Positions 10,135 to 20,566 of a stretch of 64,000 nt of DNA are shown here, piece by piece. The notes beneath the pieces are model-generated. The model worked only from the letters and a program-made list of their open reading frames with translations, did no database searches and was not told the DNA's origin. The stretch's first letter is position 1, and each line of letters starts with the position of its first letter. Origin of the DNA: S009-33 sp041694255. GTDB taxonomy: Bacteria > Patescibacteriota > Gracilibacteria > Absconditabacterales > Absconditicoccaceae. The stretch is from positions 14,662 through 78,661 of the forward strand of contig JASMTN010000017.1 of NCBI GenBank assembly GCA_041694255.1. Reading direction: 5' to 3'. A program made the position numbers and the translations under genes.

Positions 10135-10204
10135 GAGTCAGGACTCGAACCTGAAATCTTTGGCTTCGGAAACCAACGTTTTAGCCAGTTGAAACTACTC
10201 CCTT
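10130..10204 (-). tRNA. tRNA with anticodon CCG; nominally Arg, likely Trp in this genome
   Basis: Acceptor AAGGGAG pairs perfectly with CTCCCTT. Anticodon stem-loop is TTGGT-TTCCGAA-GCCAA with anticodon CCG (codon CGG). T arm TCAGG-TTCGAGT-CCTGA. Discriminator is G and the first pair A1-U72, with G5-C68: these are the acceptor identity elements of bacterial tRNA-Trp. The A20 of arginine tRNAs is absent (C20), whereas the true tRNA-Arg(CCT) of this window has A20 and A73. The D arm has one extra base relative to the consensus. CCA is not encoded. Charging by TrpRS is inferred. Confidence 0.85.
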
Positions 10205-10238
10205 TAAAAAGAGTCTTAGAATATAAAACTAAGACTTC
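10205..10238 (-). terminator. Terminator of the rpsO-rpsA transcript
   Basis: AGTCTTAG / CTAAGACT inverted repeat with a short AT loop followed on the minus strand by TTTTTAAA. It sits between the S1 protein stop codon and the CCG tRNA. Confidence 0.7.
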
Positions 10239-10247
10239 ATTTTTAAT

Positions 10248-11420
10248 TTATTTATCATCAGATTTTTTGTCTGATTTTTTCTTTATAGTAACCTTTGTAG
10301 GCTCTGTATCATCATCTTTTCTTGATACTTTTTTAGAAGGCTTTTTAATTTTACTATCAAGTTTTAATGTAGCACCTGCTTTTCTTTTCTTTTGATCTAA
10401 TAATATAAGCTTTGCTTTAACCTTTTGACCAAGTTTAAGAACTTCAGCTGGATTACTTATAGGTTCATCTGACATTTCAGAAAGATGGATAAGAACATTT
10501 ATATCTTCATAAAGCCTCATAAATGCACCATATGGAACAAATCTTATAATCTCACCTTCAATCATGTCTCAAATATTAAACTCTTTTGGTATAATTTTCC
10601 AAGGATCTTCTCTAAGTTGTTTCATACTAAATGAAATTTTAGTATCATCATAACCTATCACTTTAACCTTTACTTTATCTCAAACTTTACCAAAATGATT
10701 TATATCATGAACATGTCAATAAGTTATTTCACTAACATGAACCAACCCTTCTAAACCTCAACCTATAGTTACAAATAAACCATAAGATGAAACTCAAGAA
10801 ATATTACCTTCATATTCATTTCATACTGTAAGCTCATTAAGAATTTTATCTCTTTCTTCCTTAAGTGCTTCTCTTTCAGAGAAAATTAATCTCTTATTCT
10901 CTTCATCAACATTAATAATTCTTACTTTAAATTCTTTACCAACAAGATCTAATAATGCATCAAATATCTTTTCTTGATTACCATCCTCAATTCTTGGGTA
11001 GTGAACTGGAGCAAGTTGAGATAATGGTAAGAATCATTTAATACCATATATATCTACAAGTAAACCTCATAGATTTGCCTCTGTAGGAACAACAGTAATA
11101 ACTTCATCTGTTTTTGTCTTTGCAACATAATCATCCCAGGCTGTATATTGTAATAATTTTGTTACAGAAACAATATAATGACCTTCCTTATCTGTCAATA
11201 AATCAGGATCTAAAAGCTCAACTTCTAAATTAGCACCTATTGAAACATCAGTACCATTTCTTTCTAACTCTTTTTGTTCTTTAGAAAGAATTATACCTAA
11301 ATATGCACCTTCTTCACAAGATACAATAACACCTTTATTAAGATGTTTAATAACTTTACAAGATACCTTTTGTCCTTTTTTAATAACAGGTACTTGTAAG
11401 TCTTCCAACTTTAAAGTCAT
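10248..11420 (-). CDS. rpsA: Ribosomal protein S1-like, four S1 domains
   Basis: 390 residues. Four OB/S1 modules can be followed: about 12-95 (KKGQKVSCKVIKHLNKGVIV), 105-190 (GIKGFLPLSQLAPVHYPR), 205-280 (EYEGNISGVSSYGLFVTIGG, LEGLVHVSEI) and 285-360 (MIEGEIIRFVPYGAFMRL, VLIHLSEM). A Lys/Asp-rich tail follows. S1 recruits mRNA to the 30S subunit. The start ATG at 11420 gives MTLKLEDLQ; an in-frame ATG at 11474 would add an unlikely Ile/Tyr-rich extension. Mixed use of GGT and UGA for Gly. Downstream of rpsO. Confidence 0.9.
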
Positions 11421-11509
11421 AATTAAATAAAAATTAAGAAATAAATAATAAATGTTCGCAATTATTAGTTTCAAACCAATAATTCGTAATAAATTTTAAA
11501 GCATGAAAA

Positions 11510-11770
11510 CTAACCTTTTAATTTTAGTTTTTTAACAATATTCTTGTAAGAGTCAAAGTCATTTTCTTTTAAATAAGAAACTAATTTTTTTCTCTTAGCA
11601 ACTTTTTTTAACAAAGATCTTTTAGGGTCTATATCTTTATGATTTTCACCTAAATGTTCTTTAAGTCTATCAATCTCCCAAGTTAAAGTAGCAATTTGTA
11701 CTTCAACAGATCAATTGTCTTTTTCATGCTTTTTTAATGGAGCTACAAACTCTTCCACTGTCTTTTGCAT
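11510..11770 (-). CDS. rpsO: Ribosomal protein S15
   Basis: 86 residues, standard S15 length. Matches the family through EVQIATLTWEIDRLKEHLGE, HKDIDPKRSLLKKVAKRKKL and SYLKENDFDSYKNIVKKL. It binds 16S rRNA helices 20-22 early in 30S assembly. It follows the tRNA-Arg(CCT) gene and precedes the S1 gene on the same strand. Confidence 0.96.
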
Positions 11771-11803
11771 AAATTAAGTATTAAGTATGTAAAACTTTTC
11801 ACA

Positions 11804-11875
11804 TACCTCCAGTAGGGATCGAACCTACATCTACCCCTTAGGAGGGGGTTATTCTATCCATTGAACTATGGAGGC
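11804..11875 (-). tRNA. tRNA-Arg (anticodon CCT)
   Basis: Acceptor GCCTCCA/TGGAGGT, D arm GTTCAATGGATAGAAT with A20, anticodon stem ACCCC/GGGGT with loop CTCCTAA (anticodon CCT, codon AGG), T loop TTCGATC. Discriminator A. A20 and A73 are arginine identity features, in contrast to the CCG and UCG tRNAs. CCA not encoded. Confidence 0.92.
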
Positions 11876-11895
11876 AAAACAAAGTCTATCACATA

Positions 11896-11923
11896 TGTAT
11901 AAAGATTTATATTTAAAAATCAA
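11896..11923 (-). promoter_or_regulatory. Probable promoter of tRNA-Arg/rpsO/rpsA
   Basis: On the minus strand TTGATT and TATACA are separated by 16 bp, with the -10 about 20 bp upstream of the tRNA 5' end. The remaining upstream region to 12109 is AT-rich and shows no gene. Confidence 0.5.
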
Positions 11924-12109
11924 TTATATTTTTATCCAATTTTATTAAAAATAATATATTATTATTCCAGTTGTTTAGTAAACACTAAAATTAGTAAATT
12001 ATAATAAAATTATCAAATGTTATTTAGTTGATAGTTGGAATTTATAAATTATAAATTAATTGGTGTTTTGTTTATTTAGAATATTAAAAATGCATAAATC
12101 ATAAAATCA

Positions 12110-13720
12110 TTAGTTAGATCTATTTGAAAAATCATCATTTTCTTTATTATCATCACTTTCTTTATTTTCATCTTCTTCATCTATTGTTCCTCTAACAGAG
12201 GAGGATAGTGAGGAAGTTTGTTTTTGAGATATATTAGAAGGTAATTGCTGTACTTGTTGTCAAGTTTGCTCTAAAGATGCAACAGAATGTCATAAAGGAA
12301 GTATAGGTGCAGTTTTCAATCAACTTTTAGCAAAATTTTCAATAGGATCAGATATCTTTTGTGTAATGCTATTTGATTTAAATGCTATAAAAACTAATGC
12401 CCATAAAACAAAAGCTGATAAAAAATTAGATATGATCCATGGTATATAAGAAAGTAAATTTTTATAATCAAAAGAGCTTTCATTTGTTCAGTCTCATTTA
12501 CTATACTCAGACTGTATAGTAAACAATTCATTTTCTCAAATATTAACAGTTTGACGTTCTATATCATTATTTTCATCTATTGTTTTTTCTCAGCCATCAT
12601 ATATTCAAAACACCTCAAAACTATTTTTTTGCTCGTTATTTGGAATCATAGAATGTATAGACTGTATTAAAACAAATCATATAGATAACATAAAAACAAC
12701 ATATGCAGGCTGAAAAATTAATGTTATTATATCCTTAAATTTACTTTTTATCTGAGAATCAAATATTCAAAGAATATATGCTCATAGTATAAATGGAGAC
12801 AATGGTATAATAACCCACAAAACAACTACTCTAACTACAAGCATCAATGATAACAATATAAAAGGAACTATAAGAACAATAATAAGTAAAAGCTTCACAG
12901 ATGTTAATAAAAAATTATTGATATTGTTATTTGTATTATCAACTAAAAAAGAACCATTCATATATCTAAACAAACTTACAAGCATTCATGTACTGTCTTT
13001 AGATATTGTTTCTGAACTTATTCATCATATATTATTAGTTAATTCATTATTTTCACCATTTTCATCATACACAATAAAATTACCATCTTTAAAAGAAAAA
13101 CAAGGAGTATTTTTATTAACTCAAGATTTATCTTTTATGCATGATCAATATTTTATTCAAGATGAATCTTTAATAGATATAAAACTACCCTGACTATCAG
13201 TATTTATAACTATAGGAACCATGATATTACTATCTACTTCACTAGTATTGTATTGATTAAAAGTACTTCCTATAGATCAAGCAGCTAATGTAAGTATAGT
13301 GGATATGTCTATTAAAATAGCTATCAAAAACCAACTTATATTAATAAATATAGCAGATAAAGCAACTTTAGGTAAGTTTTTTTTCCAAGATAAGTTTGAA
13401 TCAGGCTTAAAAAAGTAAATAAATAAACTTGATATAAAAATAAATCATATTAAATAATTTGCAAAAATTCTAACAACTTGCCACAATTCCCAAAGAACAA
13501 TATCTATACCAAAAGCAGAACCATATATAAGATCATTAGATAAAAATTTTCAAGCTATTACCAAAAATGGCCAAAGTAAAAAATACCCAAATTCAACTAT
13601 TTTTTGTAAAAAATCAAATCAATCAGAAAGTTCATTACTTCAAATACTAACAACTCAAAACGAAAAAGAAGTTAATATAATAAATAAAATAAATGTTATT
13701 AATGATTTGATAATCTTCAT
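12110..13720 (-). CDS. Polytopic membrane protein, VirB6/TrbL-like
   Basis: 536 residues. N-terminal signal-like helix (about 1-24), then at least seven strongly hydrophobic segments (for example VEFGYFLLWPFLVIAG, LLIIVLIVPFILLSLMLVVR and IISNFLSAFVLWALVFIAF). A large exported loop (about 175-260) has several Gly and Cys, and the C-terminal tail is Gln/Ser/acidic-rich. This topology and the Phe/Trp-rich membrane core fit VirB6/TrbL inner-membrane channel proteins of type IV secretion. It follows the M23/SLH gene on the same strand. Assignment rests on topology rather than motifs. Confidence 0.6.
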
Positions 13721-13736
13721 ATTGTGATATATCTAA

Positions 13737-16076
13737 TTAAAATTCAAGTATATTTTTAAGTTCTTTTTCTAAATTTTCCTTTTCAGTCATTGAAGAAATA
13801 TAGGAATCATCTTCTTTTGTATAATTTATAAATCTTTGCAATGTTTCAAATGCAATTACTCTAGATATTTTTTTTCATGAATTAAATTGTTCAAATTGTT
13901 CAAAAGGATATAGTCAATACTTTTTACTTGTATCAGCTATTTTTTTAAGCTGTGTATTTGATTGCAAATCATTCCAAGTATTCAAAGTATCATTTTGTGC
14001 TTTTATATCAAATATTCTTGTAAATATAGTAAGTAATTCTCATTTACTAACATATGTATTTGCAAGAGAATTGTTGTTTTCTCATTTTATAATATTTTTT
14101 TTCCAAGATATATAAACATAAGGATCTGAATATGCACTACCATCTATATCATTAAAAAATTTACCATTATTATCAATATATTTATGCATTTGATTTTTTA
14201 TATTATCATAATCTGAATTTAGAACACTTCTTCAAAGTATAGTAAGTAACTCTCTTCTTGTTAATTTTCTATTAGGATAAAGTTTTCAATTATCTCAATT
14301 AACAATTCAATTTTTGATAAGTTCATACATACTATTTGAATAATTATTATTATAAGAATAGTCCTTTGATATATCAACAGATATATTGTTTTTTGAATAG
14401 AATTTATCAGATTCAATTATAAGTTTTCATTTTCATAATATATTTCATTTTATATAACCAATATATTTTTTATCATTTATAAGTATATTTTTAACAAATT
14501 CTTTTTTATTGTTTTTTTCAAAATAGATTTTAAAGTTTCATTTTAAATTAGAGTCTATAGTTTGTCAAAATTTATTTGTAGGGTATATAGTTATCTTGCT
14601 TTCTTCTATAAGATTCAAATCATTAACATCTATTTTTATTCAGTAAATAGACTCAGTTTCTTTTTTATATATTCTTACATTATAAGTTTTAGATTGTTTA
14701 CCATCACTAAAAGTAAGTTTAGTTTCTCAAATATGTTTTGCAATAAACTGTATTTTATAATTTTTATTATTAGGATTTTCGATTTTATCTTTATTAAATT
14801 TAAGATTTTCATTTGAAGGTATTATACTAATAACTCCATCTCATGTAGAAACACTTAAATTTACATCAAAAGAATGTCAAAGCTGTATCTTATCACTCAT
14901 AAGATTTAAATCTATGTTCTTAATATATGCTTTTTGTTCAGGTGCTGATGAGTGTTGGCTTTTTGTTGAATTATCTTCTGTTTCTTTTTCAAGCTCTTTA
15001 GAAATTGCTGTCACTAAATCAACATCATTTTCATTTGTTTCTTTAATATTTTTATTTATCTCATCTTCTTCATTAGAAGGTGATGCTATTCATTTATCAG
15101 ATATATTATTTTCATTAGACAAAGTTTCGTCTTTATTGGAATCTTTATCATCATATACCAAATCATCTCAAACTGATGTATAGTTATTTTCTATTAAATT
15201 TATAGGATCTACTGTATAAGCTTTAACACCATCAAGATTATGATACCATCACATCATAACCTTATCATTTACTATATCCTGAAGTGTAAAAACTTTATTT
15301 ATTTGAAAATGAAGATGAGAACCATAAGAATTTCAACTATTTCATATAGTTCATACCCTATCACCCTTTTGTATAAAATCTCAAACCTTTATGTTATTTT
15401 CTAAACTATACATATGTCAATAAAATGAAAGAAAATAATCTCATTGTATCTTATGTAAAATAGCTATATAATTACCAAATCAGGTATTTGATTTTTCTTT
15501 TTTAATAACAAGACCATTAGCAATTGAATATGAAGGAGTTCAAACATTAGCAATAATATCTATTCAAGCATGTGTTCATGTATTTTTTTTCCATATATTA
15601 GCAGATGAATAATCAGCTGTCCATGTTGCTCTTAAAATTCTTCTTTTAAAAGTAAATTCATTTAATTCACTAGGATCTGAAAATACATTCCAAGCATTAG
15701 AAAGTGTAATATTTTTATATTTATTCATATAAGAATTCATTTTTACAGGAAAAGTTGTTCTCATGCTATCTGGTATTTGATGCCATTGCTTATCTCTTAT
15801 ACTAGAATAAGTCATGTTTGAATTTTTAATTCACATGTAACTAAGATCTGCTATCTCCTTAACAGGCCAAGTTGTTCAATTAAAACTAAGTTGTTCTGCT
15901 TTTTCAAAAAGTTCTTTATTATTTATTTTTCAAAGTATATTTGTACTAAGATAATTAAATCAAATAATATTTACAAAAAAAATTGAAAAAATAGACAGAA
16001 AACTTGCTATAAGTGTCTTATTTAGTATGTTTTTTACATGATTTCTTCTTATACTATAATGCTTAATTTTTTTCAT
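13737..16076 (-). CDS. Secreted M23 metallopeptidase with C-terminal SLH-like repeats
   Basis: 779 residues. N-terminal membrane anchor or signal (about 27-45). The LytM/M23 domain has zinc ligands H169 and D173 (HAGID), HMYSL at about 206 and HLHFQ (254-258, H256 ligand). The family cleaves peptide cross-links of peptidoglycan. An acidic linker (about 290-370) leads to beta-rich Ig-like segments, then from about 570 come SLH-like repeats (YELIKNGIVNGDNGKLYP, LTRRELLTILGR) that would bind wall polymer. It could remodel the cell's own wall or attack a host or prey wall; the sequence does not decide. Upstream of the VirB6-like gene. Confidence 0.88.
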
Positions 16077-16110
16077 TTTTATTTTTATTTTTATTTAAAA
16101 GCTTTAGTAT

Positions 16111-16138
16111 ATTATATACATATATATTTTTTTGTCAA
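16111..16138 (-). promoter_or_regulatory. Consensus promoter of the M23/SLH gene
   Basis: On the minus strand TTGACA (16133-16138) and TATAAT (16111-16116) match both consensus hexamers with a 16-bp spacer. The expected transcript start is about 28 nt upstream of the ATG at 16076, giving a short A-rich leader. Confidence 0.75.
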
Positions 16139-16176
16139 ATTAAGTATATAATTTATTTAAAACTTTAAAATATATT

Positions 16177-16923
16177 TTACATGATAGATTTTTTTCCTAT
16201 AATCATAGTATTACGAGCTTGTTTCCGTGATATAGTTTTTTCTCAAGTTCTTGATATATAACAAAGTTCTTGAACTATGAAAGATGAAAGTTTAAGTAAC
16301 TTTTTAAGTTCAAATAAGAAAAAAATATGATAGTATCTATAATAAGTATTTGAATTTTCTTTCCAAGGTATAAAAATATCATTTATAGGTTTTGTAAATA
16401 AACTAAGTATTCAGATTATAAAAGCTTTAAAAATTTGCATAGTATATTTTTTAAAAAACCAATGAGAAAAAGACCAGTTAAACATCATAACTTTACCATC
16501 ATATTGAAGTATTCTATATATATTTTTCATAATCAAAAGTCTTTCTTTATACAAAGGGATATGTTGAAAACTTGCAATTGCAATAACAAAATCAAAGGAT
16601 TGTTGTTCTTGTTTTTCTAAAAAATCCAGCATATCATCAACCTCAAAATCTCATCAAGTTTTTCTAGCAATATCTATAAGGTTTTCAGATATATCCATAC
16701 CTATATATTCTATTGTTTCTTTAGGAAAATGTTCTAGTAAGTAAGAATATAATCTTCAAGAACCACAACCTAATTCAAGAATTTTAATCTTTCATTTGTT
16801 TTTTATAATTTTTGAAACTTCTTGTTTGATATATTCAAATTCAGGCCAAAACTTCTTTCTTGTTTGAGCAAACTTGCTTGCACTTTTATTATAAAATTCT
16901 TTTACACTTTGTTTTTTTTTCAT
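16177..16923 (-). CDS. Class I SAM-dependent methyltransferase
   Basis: 248 residues. SAM-binding motif I is ILELGCGSGRLYSYLLE (about 46-62), motif II IGMDISENLI (78-87), and post-motif DFVIAIASFQHIP (about 115-127). An aromatic C-terminal region (WFFKKYTMQIFKAF) follows. Substrate unknown. Its ATG at 16923 overlaps the stop codon of the upstream HTH gene by one base, so translation is probably coupled. A CGG codon lies near the C-terminus (TIS-X-KQARN). Confidence 0.85.
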
Positions 16924-17498
16924 TAAGCAGAAGCTACTAAAATTAAAATTATTATAAAAACAACCACTACTCACATTAAAGCTATATTTCTTATCTTTTC
17001 TTTTTTTATTTTCTCATCAAGAATTCTATTTTCATATTTTAAATTTTCTTTTTCAAGAATCATTTCTTTTTTTTCTTGTTCATAATGAGGTAAAGCCATA
17101 GAATTTTTAAGTTTTCATTCCATATCTACAACTTTATGTTGAAGTGTAAGTATTATTTGGTTTTTTTCTTCAAGCTTTTTATCTTTTTCTCACAAAACTT
17201 CTAAAAACTTTCACATATTTTCATTTATTTCCTTTCAAAGCTTTTTTGTAATATCATCAGAATCTATTTTTTTTGTTATGGATTGTTGTTTAGAAGAGCT
17301 TTTTGTTTTTCATTCAAGAACAACATTTGAAACTTGTTTTGTTTTTTTTCAAATGCTTCTAACCTCATCCTCTGATAACATAACTTTATTACCATCTTTT
17401 GAGTGAGTAAACTTTCATTTTCTTATCCAACGATCAAGTGTTCTAGTTGAAACTCAAAGAATATCTGCAGCCTCCTGTCTATTTAAATTATACTCCAT
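16923..17498 (-). CDS. Membrane-anchored HTH (MerR/excisionase-type) coiled-coil protein
   Basis: 191 residues. Residues 3-50 are a helix-turn-helix of the MerR/excisionase kind: LNRQEAADILGVSTRTLDRW then IRKGKFTHSKDGNKVMLSED, with R/W at the usual places. Lys-rich linker, long coiled coil (about 95-165), and a C-terminal membrane helix (VVVVFIIILILVASA). A DNA-binding head tied to the membrane by a coiled coil resembles chromosome-anchoring proteins of the RacA kind, but this is only an analogy. Coupled to the methyltransferase downstream. Confidence 0.78.
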
Positions 17499-17563
17499 TT
17501 AAAAAGATTTAAAATAATAAACAATTATAAAATATATAAAATTATATAATATTCAAGAAGAAA

Positions 17564-18811
17564 CTACTTTTTCTTTAAAGAATCCTCAAAAAGTAATGAA
17601 ATAATAACAGCTAAAGGTATAGCAAGTATAATTCATACAAATCACATAACTTGCAATCAAACAAGCATAGCTATAAGTATAAGTAAAGGACTAACTCAAA
17701 GAGCTTTATTCATTACAATAGGTACTATAAGACCTTCTATCTGTTGTATGATAATAAAAAGTATTCATACTGCTATAAATCAAGTTAATCAAAATTCTAA
17801 GCTTCATACTATAAGTGCAGGTATAGCACCAAGTATTGGTCAAAGATATGGTATAAACTCCATTAATCAAGCTATAAGTGCAAGAGTTCATTTATCTTCT
17901 AAGTTTATTCAAAAAAATGATAATGTTACAAGTCAAAGATATACTGCCAATCAAATAAATAATCATAATAAAACCTGTCCTTTTAACCACTCTCAAAGTT
18001 GATAATAAAGTTTTTTAAGTTTTAATGCTGTCTTTCTAGGTGTTTGGGAAAGAGTTGCTATAGTATAAACAACCTTATCTTTTTCAAATGAGAAAAAGAT
18101 TGCCAATACAAAAACCATAACTATCTGAGTAATAACAGAGAAAAATCATCATATAGTATTTATTGCAAAAGAGGAAATATTTTTCATATATTCAGCAGAA
18201 TTTTGAACTATACTAGATATATTTACCATTATAAACTCTCTTATCTGATTTGCAATATCTGGATTATCAGAATACATCAATAATCTATCTTCTATGTAAG
18301 AAGGAAGATGAAAAGACTGTATAAATGCAGAAAGTCATTCATTTTCAAGTATATGTTGCCAATTTTGAAAATATCAAGAAAGAATATCAATAAATTCTGA
18401 AAAGTAAGAAAGTAAAAAAGGTATAAGAACTATAAATCACAAAATTAAAAAGAAAAATAATAATATATAAGATAGTATAATACTAAATCATCTTGGTATT
18501 ATTTTTGAAAAAAAAGTAATAGTACTTTCAAGTGCTAAAGATATTATAAAAGCTGTAAATATAGCATATATAATATTTAAAGAGCTTATAGCAGTATATC
18601 ATATATAGGCTAAAAACAATATTATTATTCAAGTTCTAAACAAAAAACTAAATGTAACAATTTCATTAAGTTTAATGTCATTGTCAATCTTATCAGGAAG
18701 CTTGTGAATGTTTACACTTTCTTTCTCAATTTGATCTTGCTTTTGCTTTTTTTCTTTAAAAGTATTCTTAAGTTTACTTATTATACTTTTACTTTTTTTT
18801 ATTAAAAACAT
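17564..18811 (-). CDS. AI-2E family membrane permease (PerM/UPF0118)
   Basis: 415 residues. Basic cytoplasmic N-terminus (to about 45), then about eight membrane helices. Family signatures: GGFFSVITQIVMVFVLAIFF, and near the C-terminus EFIPYLGPILGAIPALIVGS followed by QQIEGLIVPIVMNKALGVSP. Members export small solutes (autoinducer-2 or Na+/H+ exchange are reported); the substrate here is unknown. The gene lies upstream of the HTH gene and downstream of a small membrane-protein gene. Confidence 0.9.
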
Positions 18812-18814
18812 AAA

Positions 18815-19066
18815 TTATATATTATTTTTTAAAAAAATTTTCTTAGCTATAACATAAAAAACTCATCATAATATAGAAGTTTGTCATCATAATGCTGCCA
18901 ATACCTTAACAAAAAACCATCATGATACACTTATGTTAGATCATGAAGTTATACTTGTATATAGAACATCATTTAATTGAGGAAAAATAAAATATACACT
19001 TACAAAACTAACTATAAATGCTATTATAAATGAATTTATCATTACCTTATTTTTGATTATATTCAT
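18815..19066 (-). CDS. Small two-TM hypothetical protein
   Basis: 83 residues if started at the ATG at 19066, which follows the queH stop codon by about 60 bp. Two hydrophobic helices: SFIIAFIVSFVSVYFIFPQL and, after a Ser/Gly loop, ALGGQTSILGGVFYVIAKKI. No family recognised. It ends 4 bp before the AI-2E permease start, so the two are probably in one transcript. Confidence 0.6.
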
Positions 19067-19127
19067 TATTTTTTTATAAAATATTAAACTTAATATTATA
19101 TATATTTTTTTAAGAGTATTTGTCAAA

Positions 19128-19769
19128 TTATTTTCTAATACTCCAGATACATCAACAATAATTTTGTCTTCGTATATTGTTTTTTTTAGTATAGTCAGAT
19201 GCTTTTTTAAATCAATTATTTTTTCTAAAATCAAAAGATAGATAATCAATTCAAGTTTGTTTAGACACCATTTCTCAATATCTATCTAATTTTTCTACTG
19301 ATTTTTTTGGAGATATCAAAAGTGTAGTTGTAAAATAATCTATACCATATTTACTAGCAATTTGTGCTGGCTCTAGCAATCTAATATAATAACATATATC
19401 ACACCTTGGAGAATTTTTCTCCTCCATTTGAGCAAATTCCTTCATAATTTCTTTATAGTTAGTATCCTTATAACCAACTATATGTCTATGTTCATAAAGT
19501 TTATTATAAAATTCTTTTGGATCATAATTATCTTTTATAACCTCATAATCTCCTTTTTCAAGGTTTAAAACTTTTATATACTCTTTATGTCTTTTTTCAT
19601 ACTCAGCATATGGTTGTATATTTGGATTGTACCAATAAAGATAAAGTTTAAAGTAATTTTTTAAATCTAAAAGTGGTACTATCAAGTCTGGAGCACAACA
19701 TATATGTAAAAGTAATTTAGGTTTTTCTTTTTTTTCTATATTTATTTGAGAAAGATATTCTTGTTTCAT
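19128..19769 (-). CDS. queH: Epoxyqueuosine reductase QueH
   Basis: 213 residues, DUF208/QueH. N-terminal Cys pair LLLHICCAPD (about 20-29), central SPRCDICYYIRL (about 120-131), and C-terminal RQNYCGCIWS with the third Cys pair. These bind an Fe-S cluster and metal used to reduce epoxyqueuosine to queuosine in tRNA. Standard-code reading loses the last 49 residues at a UGA. A CGA codon at 19170-19172 precedes RQNYCGC, where the family usually has Tyr or another aromatic, consistent with CGA as Trp. No other queuosine gene is nearby, which suggests salvage. Confidence 0.93.
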
Positions 19770-19859
19770 AAAGTTTATTTTAAAAGTAAATTATGATTTT
19801 ACCTTGTATATAAGTTAAATATTTTTATAAATAAATCAATTTAAAAAATAAATAATAAT

Positions 19860-20549
19860 ATGAAAACAATAATACTAGCTGCTTGAAGATGAACAAGACT
19901 TATGCCACTAACAAAAGATACTCAAAAATCTATGGTTAAGGTATTAAAAAAACCAATACTTGAACATATACTTGAAAATTTAGTACCCTTTACAAAAGAT
20001 GTAACAATAGTAACAAACTATAAAGAGGATTGTATAAAAAATTATTTTAAAGATGAATTTAAGTGAATAAAATTAACTTATCATACACAAGTTGATAAAA
20101 AATGAACTTGAGCAGCTTTAATTTGAGTAAAAACAAATAATGATTTTATAGTACTGAATTGAGATACGATATATAACCATAATGACTTAAAAAAATTATA
20201 TGATTTAAATTCTTATTGATGTTTAGTAAAAAAAGTAGAAGATCCATCAAAATATGGTATTTTCAAAAAAGATGAGGATGATAATGCTATAGAAATTATA
20301 GAAAAACCTAAAAAATATATATGAAATTTAGCAAATATATGAGTATATAAATTTCCAAAAAGTATAATAGATATAGTTTGAAATATAAAACCATCAAAAA
20401 GATGAGAATATGAAATAACTGATGCTATAAATTCTATAGTTAAAAATAAAAAAATAAAGCTTATAGAGCAAGAATGAGAGTTTATAGATATATGATATCC
20501 TGAAGATATAGAAAAAGCAGAAAAAATATTAACAAATTTAAATAATTAA
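19860..20549 (+). CDS. Sugar-phosphate nucleotidyltransferase
   Basis: 229 residues. N-terminal nucleotide-binding signature TIILAAGRGTRLMPLTKD with three glycines, two of them UGA, followed by KSMVKVLKKPILEHILE. Metal-binding VLNGDTIYNHNDL (about 97-109). Near the C-terminus come KRGEYEITDAIN and EFIDIGYPEDI. The family joins NTP and a sugar-1-phosphate for surface polysaccharide synthesis; the exact sugar cannot be told. First gene of a plus-strand group with a Na+/Ca2+ exchanger-like gene. Confidence 0.9.
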
Positions 20550-20566
20550 AATTTAATAAAAAATAA

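Noticed and set aside
18941..19249. Minus-strand frame of 102 codons beginning at 19249
   Set aside because: Its first 60 codons overlap the true QueH C-terminus in another frame (RQNYCGCIWS); only the part from 19066 is kept as a small gene.
19275..19769. QueH ending at 19275 under the standard code
   Set aside because: The UGA there is Gly; reading on restores the family's terminal CGC motif and a UAA stop at 19128.
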